A stretch of 64,000 nt of DNA from NCBI GenBank assembly GCA_937928755.1, contig CALEZI010000072.1:1-64000 (forward strand), in the 5' to 3' direction. Shown here piece after piece: positions 50,372 through 58,611 of the stretch (the stretch's first letter is position 1; every line of letters begins with the position of its first letter). The position numbers and the translations under genes were made by a program. Origin of the DNA: an uncultured Rhodanobacteraceae bacterium (GTDB taxonomy: Bacteria; Pseudomonadota; Gammaproteobacteria; Xanthomonadales; SZUA-5). The notes below the pieces were generated by a model. The model did no database searches. It was not told the origin of the DNA and saw only the letters and a program-made list of their open reading frames with translations.

Positions 50372-52741
50372 ATGAATCGCCGTCTCAGCCTCTATGCCGG
50401 CGCAATCCTGTCCTTGGGCCTTGCGCTGGGCGCTGCCTGGGTGGTGCTGGCCGCGGTCGACGCCTTGATCTGGCGCCCCTTGCCCTATCCAGATCAAGAT
50501 CGCATCGTGCGCATCTCGCGTGAGCAAGGACCGGAGCGCATCGGGCCGCCGGTCTCGGCACCGGCCTTTGCCGATCTGCGTGAGCGCCAGCAGTCTTTTG
50601 AGGCTTTCGCGGCCTTCAGTAGTGAGAGCGTGATCATCACCAGCGAGCATGCGACGCAGGTGCTGGGTGCAGTGGTCTCGGGTCAGTACTTTGAGGTCTT
50701 CGGGCTGCCCATGCAGCAGGGCCGGGCACTGACACTGGATGACGAGCGTAGTGATGCGCCCCCGGTCGCGGTGATTTCCTTTGCCTATTGGCGCGACACT
50801 TTCGCCTCGGGCGCGGTGCTTGGACAAGAGCTGATGATTGACGGCAGGGCTCACAGCATCGTGGGTGTCGCTGCCGAAGCGCTGCGTCTGCCGGACGGTG
50901 CGGCAATTGCGCGCGCGCTCAAAGTGAGTGCGGACAACTCGCGTGGCAACAACTACCTCTTGTTGGTCGGAAAGCTCAAGGCGGACCGCAACATCGCCAC
51001 TGCGCAGGCCGAATTCACGGCATTCGGCGCAGCGTTCTCAGAGCGTTTTCCAGAGAATCATGCGCAACTGGATTTCTCCATCCGCACGCTCAAGGATCAT
51101 CTGACCGAGCGCTGGGAAGGACCGTTCAAGCTGCTGATGGCGGCGATCTTGCTGCTCTTGCTGGTAGGCGGCGCGAGTTTTGCCAATCTGTTGTTGGCAG
51201 ATCACGCGGCGCGCCAACGTGAGTTCGCCACGCGCCTGGCGCTCGGCAGCAGCGCCGGGCGCTTGGCGGCCATGGCGCTCAGGGATTCCTTGCTGTTAGT
51301 CGCTCTGGCCAGTGCCACTGGCTTCGCCATCGCCGCCTTGGTCCTGCCGCATCTTCCACAGTGGTTGCTCGGTACGCGTTCTTTGAGTTTGTGGCCCGCA
51401 CCGACATTGATCGTTGCCGCTGCCGCACTCACCATCGCGCTGCTGAGCGCCGCTGTCGTCGCTCGCGCCACCTGGTCGGCAGTGACCAAACAATCTCTAT
51501 CCAACGCCAGCCGCGGCAGCAGTCTGCACAAGCGCGCGCACCATTTGCGTCGCGTCCTGGTGATCGCACAGATCGCGCTGTCCCTGGTACTGCTCAGTGG
51601 CGCCGGATTGATGACCGAGAGCATGCGCCGCTTGCTCAATGTGAATCTCGGATTCTCGATGGATCATTTGGCGGCGATGCGTATCGTTTTGCCCGCCGAG
51701 ACGCTCAGTTCGGCCGCAGTGCCGGACGGTGTTTATCCGGGCGCTGGTTCGTCCGGGCAACTGTTGCTGCAATTGGAGCGCGAACTGGCCGCGCAATCTG
51801 GCATCGACGCCGTAGGCATCGTCTCGCGCGCCCCCGTGATCGACGGTAACGGCGTCAATACCGGCTTTAATATCGAAGGCGAACCGGCGGCGGCTGAAGG
51901 GGCCGCGCCGCTGGTCGAATTTCGTTTCGCCACGCCGGGATATTTCAAGGCCCTGGGGCAGGATCTGGTTGATGGCCAGCTCCTGGGCGAGCTTGCGGCC
52001 GATCTGGATCAACGTCGTGTGCTGGTCAACAGCGCGCTGGTCGAACGCCATTTGGCGCATCGCGAAGCAGTGGGTGCGGTGATCCTGAGTGGCACCTTGC
52101 GTCTTCCGATCCAGGGTGTGGTCAAGGGTGTGCGCCAGAACGGCTTTGATGAACCGGCACGCCCCGAGTTGTATGCCAGTTATCTTGATTTCGCCGCCCC
52201 CAGCAATGCGGTCATTGTCGTGCGCTCGGCCTTGCCGCTGGCCGAACTGCTGGAACGCACGCGTTCCGTGGTGGCGCGTCTGCACCCCGGCATTCCGGTG
52301 TACGCAGCGCAAAGCTTCGCCGAGGCCGCCAATGGCTGGACACAAAGGCGCGAGTTCCTGCGCACCCTGATGCAGTTTTTCTCGATTGCGGCTTTGGCCA
52401 TCGCGCTGGTTGGCTTGTACGCGCTGTTCGCCCATGCCGTGGCTCAGCGCGCGCTCGAGTTCGGCATTCGCCAGGCGTTGGGCGCTGCCCCTTTGCTGGT
52501 TTTGGCGCGCGTGCTCAAAGAGGGATTGTTGGTCGCCGTGCTTGGAATCGCTGCGGGTCTGCTGTTGTCGTATTTGCTTGCGCCGGTCTACCAGAGTCAG
52601 ATCTACGATATTCGCGCCACGGATCCCATGGTCCACGCCCTTGCCGCGGTCTTGCTCTTCGTTGGCGCCATCCTGAGTGTCTTCGTACCCGCCTGGCGCG
52701 CCCATCGCGTGCCGGCGCAAGTCGCGCTGCGCTCGGAGTGA
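50372..52741 (+). CDS. FtsX/MacB-type ABC transporter permease
   Basis: A 789-aa membrane protein with the duplicated permease layout of the ADOP/MacB type. Helix 1 is at about 7-29. A periplasmic MacB-type core domain includes SAPAFADLRERQQSFEAFAAF. FtsX domain one follows (about 248-365), then a short helix region (RRVLVIAQIALSLVLLSGAG, about 388-408), a second core domain (about 430-640), and FtsX domain two (about 655-780) with ALEFGIRQALGAAP. It ends WRAHRVPAQVALRSE, close to the usual R-x-x-P-x-x-x-L-R end. No ATPase or membrane-fusion gene is adjacent, so it is an orphan. Codon choice looks slightly less GC-rich than the neighbours. Confidence 0.86.
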   Translation: MNRRLSLYAGAILSLGLALGAAWVVLAAVDALIWRPLPYPDQDRIVRISREQGPERIGPPVSAPAFADLRERQQSFEAFAAFSSESVIITSEHATQVLGAVVSGQYFEVFGLPMQQGRALTLDDERSDAPPVAVISFAYWRDTFASGAVLGQELMIDGRAHSIVGVAAEALRLPDGAAIARALKVSADNSRGNNYLLLVGKLKADRNIATAQAEFTAFGAAFSERFPENHAQLDFSIRTLKDHLTERWEGPFKLLMAAILLLLLVGGASFANLLLADHAARQREFATRLALGSSAGRLAAMALRDSLLLVALASATGFAIAALVLPHLPQWLLGTRSLSLWPAPTLIVAAAALTIALLSAAVVARATWSAVTKQSLSNASRGSSLHKRAHHLRRVLVIAQIALSLVLLSGAGLMTESMRRLLNVNLGFSMDHLAAMRIVLPAETLSSAAVPDGVYPGAGSSGQLLLQLERELAAQSGIDAVGIVSRAPVIDGNGVNTGFNIEGEPAAAEGAAPLVEFRFATPGYFKALGQDLVDGQLLGELAADLDQRRVLVNSALVERHLAHREAVGAVILSGTLRLPIQGVVKGVRQNGFDEPARPELYASYLDFAAPSNAVIVVRSALPLAELLERTRSVVARLHPGIPVYAAQSFAEAANGWTQRREFLRTLMQFFSIAALAIALVGLYALFAHAVAQRALEFGIRQALGAAPLLVLARVLKEGLLVAVLGIAAGLLLSYLLAPVYQSQIYDIRATDPMVHALAAVLLFVGAILSVFVPAWRAHRVPAQVALRSE

Positions 52742-52846
52742 GGCGTGGTGTGCGATCAAGTGCGCTGCTTCCTTGTCGAGCGGACTTTCTGCGCCGCCGT
52801 TGCGAGGTCTGGCGCGCGTCGGTAGCGCGATTGCGCGCGCCCCTGC

Positions 52847-53425
52847 CTACGGCGCCTCGTGCCACGGCATGCCAAGGGTCGACGCGATCCAGGCACGCGC
52901 GAAGCGCCACTGGCGCCCGACGGTGGCCACCGAACTGTCGCAGGCTTCGGCGATTTCCTCGATCGAGAGCCCGCCAAATAGCCGCATTTCCACGACCCGC
53001 GCAGTTTCGGGTTGCACGCGTGCGAGTTCGGTCAGTGCCTGGTCGAGTTCGACCCAGTCGATGCCGCCGCTGTTGCTTGGATGATCGTATTCGTGCAGAT
53101 CCTGCAACGACACCGCCGCCTGACCGCTGCCGCGCTTCTCGGCGGAGCGTTCGCGCAGGTAGTCGATCAACACGCGGCGGATGACAGTTGCGGCGATCGC
53201 GAGAAAATGACTGCGGTTGCGCCACACCGCCACGTTCTGTCCGAGCAGGCGCTCATAGGCATCGTTGGCCAGTTCGGTCGCCTGCAGCGTAGCGTTGCCG
53301 TTGCGCCGCAGTTGCGCGCGCGCAAGTTCACGCAATATCGGGTACACGGCTTCGATCAGCGCGGTTTCAGCCGCCTTGTCGCCGTCGCGCCAGCGGCTGA
53401 GCAGATCGGTGATCGGTGCCTGCAT
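52847..53425 (-). CDS. ECF-type RNA polymerase sigma factor
   Basis: A 192-aa sigma-70 family protein. Region 2 includes LRELARAQLRRNGNATLQATELANDAYERLLG and FLAIAATVIRRVLIDYLRERSAEKRG. Region 4 includes RVVEMRLFGGLSIEEIAEACDSSVATVGRQWRFARAWI. It is the TIGR02999-like group commonly encoded beside Ser/Thr kinases. No anti-sigma factor is present; the divergent kinase may control it instead. ATG 53425 gives the usual start; the frame is open to 53509. Confidence 0.9.
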   Translation of the reverse strand: MQAPITDLLSRWRDGDKAAETALIEAVYPILRELARAQLRRNGNATLQATELANDAYERLLGQNVAVWRNRSHFLAIAATVIRRVLIDYLRERSAEKRGSGQAAVSLQDLHEYDHPSNSGGIDWVELDQALTELARVQPETARVVEMRLFGGLSIEEIAEACDSSVATVGRQWRFARAWIASTLGMPWHEAP

Positions 53426-53528
53426 GTTCCTCGGTTCCCTGGCGAAAGGCGCGGCAGCGTGCCCGGCGCAGCGTACGCGGGCGAATTCTAACGCGCCGTA
53501 ACCGGCCACATTGATTTTTCAAATGGGT

Positions 53529-53617
53529 GTCGAACCACAGCCAACCGGGCGACAAGCCCTCGTCATTGCGCAGTCGCACAAGCTCCCGCGTGATGACGAG
53601 GTTGGCTGTCGTTCGAC
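53529..53617. repeat. Nested inverted repeat upstream of the kinase
   Basis: Outer arms GTCGAACCACAGCCAAC (53529-53545) and 53601-53617 pair with a single mismatch over 17 bp. Inner arms CCTCGTCAT (53558-53566) and ATGACGAGG (53593-53601) are perfect. The 89-bp whole could form a long two-part stem in DNA or RNA. It has no ORF of interest. Confidence 0.65.
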
Positions 53618-53634
53618 GTCAATCAGAATTGTTG

Positions 53635-53654
53635 TTCGACCGCGTGATCGATTG
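53635..53654 (+). promoter_or_regulatory. 20-bp motif shared with the Cys-rich peptide gene (copy 1)
   Basis: TTCG-N3-GCGTGATCGATTG occurs here, 263 bp upstream of the kinase start used. A second copy lies at 57474-57493, with 17 of 17 fixed positions identical. It may be a binding or promoter site for a common regulator, possibly the ECF sigma factor. Confidence 0.45.
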
Positions 53655-53916
53655 CAGGTCCAGGTTACGCGTTGCTGTTCACAGGAGAACCAAAAACGCA
53701 GCAGTCAGCTGTCGATCAAGCAACAAAGGTGGCGAATGTCGAGCAATGTAACGACTTTGGTCTAGGATACGCGCCCCTTTGCGTTCGGTTTTCACCGAGA
53801 CGCACGCACGCTTGGTTGCAACCATCTTTTCAATGAGGTTTGTGCGCCAACATGAAGGCCCGGTACGACTTCGATTGCCTGCGGGCGGCGAACGCCAATG
53901 TTCGCGGGCGGCGTCG

Positions 53917-56496
53917 ATGACTGTGGTCCTCGATGGCGCGCGCTGGCTGCTTGCGCAACAGATTTTCGATCGCGTCATCGACTTGCCCGCGGCGCGCCGC
54001 AGCGCTGCGCTTGCAGGCGACTGCGCGGGCGATGATGAACTGTTGCGCATGGTCGAAGGCCTGATCGAAGCAGACGCTCAAGCAGCACCCGAGCCGGCAC
54101 CGGCAATCGCGACGCTCAGTCGGCTGGCGGACCCGGAGCTTGCGGCGGGAACGCGGATCGGCGCCTTCAAGATCGAGCGGCTGATCGGCGTTGGTGGCAT
54201 GGGCCGGGTTTATCTGGGCAGTCGCGCCGATGGCAGAGTCGAGCAACTGGCCGCGATCAAGACCATCCGCGGGGCCTTCGCCGGACGCGATCTGTTGCAA
54301 CGGTTCAACCGCGAGCGGCGCATCCTCGCCAAGCTGGACCACCCCAATATTGCGCGCTTCATCGACGCTTTCGAGAGCACCGATGGCGCGCCCTCATTCG
54401 CGATGGAGTACATCGCCGGCACGCCCTTGCTCGACTACGTGCGGGACCAGCGGCTGGACATCGCTGCGCGGCTGCGCCTGGTGGTCAAGATCGCCGGCGC
54501 CGTCGATTACGCGCACCGACAATTGGTCGTCCATCGCGATCTCAAACCGGGCAATGTACTGGTGGATGCCAGCGGCGAACCCAAGCTCCTGGATTTCGGC
54601 ATCGCCAAGTCGATCCAGCAGCATCAGGAGCATTCGTTACTCGACGGACAGACCGCGCCTGAGTCGCGCTATCTGTCGCTGCGTTACGCCGCGCCGGAAC
54701 AATTCGCGGGCGAAACCGAAGGCGTTTCGATCGATATCTACGCGCTGGGTGCGCTGCTCTACGAGGTGCTGACGGGACGCCCGCCGCTGGAACTCGACTC
54801 ATTGTCGCTGGCCGCAGCGCAGTCGCGCATCCTCCACGAAATGCCACGCGCGCCGAGCGACGTGGCGTCACCAGAGTTGCCATACGCCAGCTCGCGGCTG
54901 CGCGGCGACCTCGATCGCATTGTCCTGCACGCGCTGAAAAAGGAACCCGAGCAGCGCTACGCGTCAGCGGCGGCCCTCCTGGCAGACCTGCAACGGGTGC
55001 TCGAGCACCGCCCGATCAGCCCGCGCGGATCGCATCACTGGTATTTGCTGGCGCGCTTCTTGCGGCGAAACGCACTGTCGACCGGGCTTGCCGCGAGCGT
55101 TTGCGTGGTGCTCGCGACATCGGCGTTTGCTCTCTATCGACAGTCCATCGACGTGCGCCAGCAGCGCGACGAGGCACGCGCGGTCACGCAATTCCTGGTG
55201 GAGACTTTCCGCTCGGCCGATCCCGCCCATGCCGGCGGGCAAGCGCGGGTAGCTGCACTGATCAGCGGTGCCGCCAGGAAACTGCAATCGCGCACCGACA
55301 TCGAGACGCACACGCGCCTGCTGCTCGGACTTGCGTTGGCCGAAGCCAGCATCGGCAGCGGCACACCGTCCTCCGCGGTCAACATCGACGTGTTGGCGAT
55401 CGCGGACGATCCCGCGTTGTCGGTTGCCGAGCGCGCACGGGCCAACCGGATAGCCGCAGCGATCACCTTGGCGGCCGACAACTACGACGAGTCCGAGCGT
55501 CGCGTCGGCGCCGCGCTGCGCGATGAGCAGGATCCGGCTGCAATCGCCAGCTTGTACGACAACCAGGCCAAGCTGAAGCAACGACGCGGCGATTATTCCG
55601 GCGCTGTTGCCGTTCTGGCTGCAGCCGATCAGGAGCTGTCGCTGCGCCTTGGCGAAGACGTGACTGTGGTCTTTCGCACGCGTCTGCAGCGCGCCATGGC
55701 GATGGCCATCGCCGGCGATCTCGAAGGCGCGCTCGCCCTCGCGCAGGCCGTGACCGCGCGCATGCGGAAGACACAGCAACCGCCGGTCGAGATCGCCGCG
55801 GCCTTGCGATCGCTGGCCTACCTGCTGTCGCGAACGGACCGAGTCATCGAGGTTCTGCCGGTGACGGAAGAATTACTGGCGATCGTCGCCGTCGAGTACG
55901 GCAGCAATTCGTTGGCGTATGCCAGTGCGCTGATGCAAAGGGCGGTAGCGCTGGCCAACCTCAAGCAATGGCCGGCTGCGGTCGATTTGTTCAAGCACGC
56001 GCGCGCCCTGATGGTCAACGAGCTTGGCGAGGACAATCTGGCGGTGGCCAAACTCGAATACAGCCTGGCTCACGGATTTCTTGACGAGAACGATGCACCC
56101 GCGGCATTGCCATACATCGCTCATGCCGTTTCCGTGGCGCGCAAGACCTGGGGGGAAACCCACGACGACAGCGTGCGCTTTGTGCTGATCCAGTCGCGAG
56201 CATTTCGCCTCCTGGGCCAGCATGCGGACATCGTGGCGTTGCTCGACCCGTTATTGCAGCAGTACATCCGCAGCAAACCGGACACGCTGCTGCGCCTTTG
56301 GCTGCAGGTGGACCTCGCCGAGGCCCTTGCGCACACCGGCGAGGTTCAGCGGTCCGCTCAACTACTGCTGGAACTCAACCCATACTGGACGCAACACGCG
56401 GCATCCGCCGCAGCACTTCGCAAGCGTGCCGATGAGGTTATCTCCCGCATCGACCAGACTGCTGTTTCATCAATCCGAGAGGTTTACCATGACTAA
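53917..56496 (+). CDS. Transmembrane Ser/Thr protein kinase with TPR sensor domain
   Basis: An 859-aa Hanks-type kinase. A short N-terminal part (about 1-75, WLLAQQIFDRVIDLPAARRSA) resembles others of its class. The kinase domain has P-loop GVGGMGRVYLG (91-101), catalytic lysine K115 in AIKTI, HRDLKPGN (206-213) and DFGIAKS (226-232), so it should be active. A membrane helix (about 384-406) precedes a periplasmic region of TPR-like helices (about 430-850). Start ATG 53917 was chosen by comparison with relatives; the frame opens at 53779. It overlaps the next gene by 8 bp and is divergent from the ECF sigma factor. Confidence 0.9.
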   Translation: MTVVLDGARWLLAQQIFDRVIDLPAARRSAALAGDCAGDDELLRMVEGLIEADAQAAPEPAPAIATLSRLADPELAAGTRIGAFKIERLIGVGGMGRVYLGSRADGRVEQLAAIKTIRGAFAGRDLLQRFNRERRILAKLDHPNIARFIDAFESTDGAPSFAMEYIAGTPLLDYVRDQRLDIAARLRLVVKIAGAVDYAHRQLVVHRDLKPGNVLVDASGEPKLLDFGIAKSIQQHQEHSLLDGQTAPESRYLSLRYAAPEQFAGETEGVSIDIYALGALLYEVLTGRPPLELDSLSLAAAQSRILHEMPRAPSDVASPELPYASSRLRGDLDRIVLHALKKEPEQRYASAAALLADLQRVLEHRPISPRGSHHWYLLARFLRRNALSTGLAASVCVVLATSAFALYRQSIDVRQQRDEARAVTQFLVETFRSADPAHAGGQARVAALISGAARKLQSRTDIETHTRLLLGLALAEASIGSGTPSSAVNIDVLAIADDPALSVAERARANRIAAAITLAADNYDESERRVGAALRDEQDPAAIASLYDNQAKLKQRRGDYSGAVAVLAAADQELSLRLGEDVTVVFRTRLQRAMAMAIAGDLEGALALAQAVTARMRKTQQPPVEIAAALRSLAYLLSRTDRVIEVLPVTEELLAIVAVEYGSNSLAYASALMQRAVALANLKQWPAAVDLFKHARALMVNELGEDNLAVAKLEYSLAHGFLDENDAPAALPYIAHAVSVARKTWGETHDDSVRFVLIQSRAFRLLGQHADIVALLDPLLQQYIRSKPDTLLRLWLQVDLAEALAHTGEVQRSAQLLLELNPYWTQHAASAAALRKRADEVISRIDQTAVSSIREVYHD

Positions 56497-57271
56497 GCGA
56501 ATAGTAGTTGCGCTGGCCGCCGTGCTGGCAACGTCACAGGCGGCCGCCATCGTCCACATTCTCAACGATGTGCCGGTGTGCCCGCCAACCAGTTACACCA
56601 GCACCCATATCCCGCACTTCAGCGTCCCGCACCTGGCCGTGGAGTTCGGTCCAACACCAGCCGGGTCGCATCCGTACGCTTCGGGCAAATGCGGAATCGG
56701 GATGATCAGCGCGGCGACCGGCGTGTGCCCGGGGCAGCAGGCGCCTTTTGCCTACGACATCTTCGACTACTGGAACGTCGCCAATCCACCGATCGACCGC
56801 CAATTCCGCCAGGAACTGCAGGTCGACAGCTTTGCCGGCATTCCGATCGGCGGACGCGTCAAAGTCTCGGAACTGAGTTTCAGCGGCGGTGAAACCGTCA
56901 GTTTCTACCTGGATCGCCCGGATGCTTCGACCACCGACATGACCATCGGTCACCGCATTTGTGCCAGCTACTGTCTCGAGGAGGAAGTCGGTCGCTTCGA
57001 TTTCCCGATCCTGCCACCGACTCACGCCGTGCCCATGATCGTCACCTGGTCGACCGGTCGCCACATCGCCTACCAGAAGCGCAAGGTCAGTTGGTCCTTT
57101 GGCAACAGCAATCCACCGGGCATGAATTTCACCGGCTTGATCATGTTGAAGCCGGGTGCACAGGAGCTGACTTTCAGCAACGGCATCGTGCACGGGATCT
57201 GTGGCGCAGACATGACCCGAGTTCGTTTCGTGGAACCAAGATTCGTGAACGTCTCGTCAAGTTCCATGTAA
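56489..57271 (+). CDS. Secreted hypothetical protein coupled to the kinase
   Basis: A 260-aa exported protein (signal peptide about 1-19, ending AAA). The mature part is beta-rich, with cysteines at CPP, KCGIGM, GVCPGQQ, ICASYC and GICGAD positions, suggesting disulphide bonds. The segment PIGGRVKVSELSFSGGETVSFYLDRPD looks like a jelly-roll or choice-of-anchor type domain. I do not recognise the family. The ATG at 56489 has a GAGAGG ribosome site and lies inside the end of the kinase gene. It may be a ligand or regulator of the kinase sensor. Confidence 0.75.
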   Translation: MTKRIVVALAAVLATSQAAAIVHILNDVPVCPPTSYTSTHIPHFSVPHLAVEFGPTPAGSHPYASGKCGIGMISAATGVCPGQQAPFAYDIFDYWNVANPPIDRQFRQELQVDSFAGIPIGGRVKVSELSFSGGETVSFYLDRPDASTTDMTIGHRICASYCLEEEVGRFDFPILPPTHAVPMIVTWSTGRHIAYQKRKVSWSFGNSNPPGMNFTGLIMLKPGAQELTFSNGIVHGICGADMTRVRFVEPRFVNVSSSSM

Positions 57272-57642
57272 TGAACTGCGCGTGTAATCGATCACCCAGT
57301 TACCCGGAACTGGCTTGACGGTGGGCTGCTCGCGCGCGAACGCGCCGGGCCCAAGGCGGGAAACACGGCCGTATCGAGCGCGCTCCGGTCAGCGGCGTGC
57401 GCGCCAATGTGCACTCGTGCACACCGACGCCATCGTCGCGGTGGCGCACCACGGCCTTGCTTGCGAAACAATTTTCGTGAGCGTGATCGATTGTCACGCT
57501 CCAGTCCGCGGAGATAGGGGAGAAGGCAATGTCGCCTTCCAAGCGCGGGGCGCGAATGCGTTCCCACTCACTTGCTGGGATGTCGCCTTCGACTTCTGCC
57601 GCATCGACGCCCAGCGGCTCAATCCGTAAAGGAATTCCAACC
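57272..57642. other. 371-bp intergenic region upstream of the Cys-rich peptide
   Basis: A frame at 57315-57629 has no ribosome site and no coding character. The region contains the shared motif at 57474-57493 and an AAAGGAA ribosome site at 57628-57634. It may hold a long 5' untranslated leader. Confidence 0.45.
57474..57493 (+). promoter_or_regulatory. 20-bp motif shared with the kinase upstream region (copy 2)
   Basis: This is the second copy of TTCG-N3-GCGTGATCGATTG, 149 bp upstream of the Cys-rich peptide start. The match with 53635-53654 includes a 13-bp exact core. Such a match in two intergenic regions 3.8 kb apart is unlikely to be chance and suggests co-regulation. Confidence 0.45.
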
Positions 57643-57843
57643 ATGAAGCACAAACTCACGCTGGCTCTCGCCGCTGCCGCTGCCTTGTTCACGGGTATCA
57701 CGGTCAGTCAACCGGCTTATGCCGTCCCCTGCAACATTGCCTGCATGCAGCAATACAACCTGTGTCTGGTGAGCACGCCGCATGCCGCCCTGGATTGCAA
57801 GCGGTTCCTGATCGCGTGCCAGAACACCTGCATGTGGGACTAG
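57643..57843 (+). CDS. Secreted six-cysteine small peptide
   Basis: A 66-aa protein with a clear signal peptide (about 1-27, ending AYA). The mature 39 residues hold six cysteines: C30, C34, C41, C52, C59 and C63. Their spacing, 3-6-10-6-3 residues, is mirror-symmetric. This suggests two antiparallel helices joined by disulphides, like twin CX3C or alpha-hairpinin folds. Family is not recognised; a toxin, bacteriocin, inhibitor or metal-binding role are all possible. A strong AAAGGAA ribosome site precedes ATG 57643. A glutaredoxin-like gene follows 110 bp downstream. Confidence 0.75.
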   Translation: MKHKLTLALAAAAALFTGITVSQPAYAVPCNIACMQQYNLCLVSTPHAALDCKRFLIACQNTCMWD

Positions 57844-57953
57844 CAATTGCCCAACCATGAGCCGCGTCAGACTGAAGTCTGTTGGCGGCATTCATGCGCC
57901 AGCGGGGCGCGCCGCGCCCCGCTGATTGATCAGGCCCTCATGCCGAGACCGCA

Positions 57954-58361
57954 ATGAAAAGACACATCAAATCCGTCCTGTCCTCCGCGCTGATCGTCGC
58001 GCTTGGCGCTGGCGTGGGCCTGTTGGCCGCCCAAGGGCTGAAGGCGCTGACACCCAACTACGTCAGTGGCGACTATTCGGCGCAACGTGCACAAGCCCGG
58101 CATTCGGTCATTCTGCTCGGGACTGCGTGGTGCGACTTCTGCACCAAGACCCGCGCGCACCTGCAATCGCGTGGCGTGCAGTTTGCCGACCTGGACGTCG
58201 AAAGCTCCAAACTGGCGGAGGAATGGCATCGCAAGCTCGGCGCCCAAGGCGTGCCCGTCATCCTGATTGGCGATCGCCAGATCCGCGGATTCAATCCGGA
58301 TGAAATGGATGCCGCCATTGCTGCGCTCGGCGACGATCTGCTGGCAGGTGGGCCGCGCTGA
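57954..58361 (+). CDS. Membrane-anchored glutaredoxin-like protein
   Basis: A 135-aa protein with one N-terminal membrane helix (about 8-27) and a glutaredoxin domain. The redox motif is TAWCDFCTKTRAHL (C60-x-x-C63). The cis-proline region is QGVPVILIGD (about 98-107), followed by IRGFNPDEMDAAI. Orientation of the helix suggests a periplasmic active site. It could introduce or repair disulphides in the upstream six-cysteine peptide. Confidence 0.85.
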   Translation: MKRHIKSVLSSALIVALGAGVGLLAAQGLKALTPNYVSGDYSAQRAQARHSVILLGTAWCDFCTKTRAHLQSRGVQFADLDVESSKLAEEWHRKLGAQGVPVILIGDRQIRGFNPDEMDAAIAALGDDLLAGGPR

Positions 58362-58611
58362 TCTTGTGAACCTCAGCGGTAGCTGAGCCGGCGGTCATCA
58401 TTGCGTCGACTGAAATCACCGCCTTCTTGTGTCTCCGCGTTCTGCGTTTGATGGTCGAGGCGACTACCCGCTGGACGAACGGGACATCCACTTTTTGGCA
58501 AGACGATCGGCAGACGAACGGGACAGGGTGTCCCGGAAGTTCTGCACGTTGCCGATATCCCCGCGTGCGCACGAGTACACTGATTCAACCTTCCGTGCCG
58601 AGGGCGCGCCC

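Larger units (their letters stand above)
53426..53916. other. 491-bp divergent region between sigma factor and kinase
   Basis: Besides the nested inverted repeat (53529-53617) and the motif shared with the Cys-rich peptide gene (53635-53654), no gene was recognised. The kinase frame is open from 53779, but that early part is not conserved in character. The kinase and the sigma factor promoters must both lie here. Confidence 0.45.

Noticed and set aside
49796..50854. A 352-codon minus-strand frame
   Set aside because: It crosses the decayed zone and the permease start antisense and has no recognisable domain. The group II intron relic lies in a different frame of the same strand.
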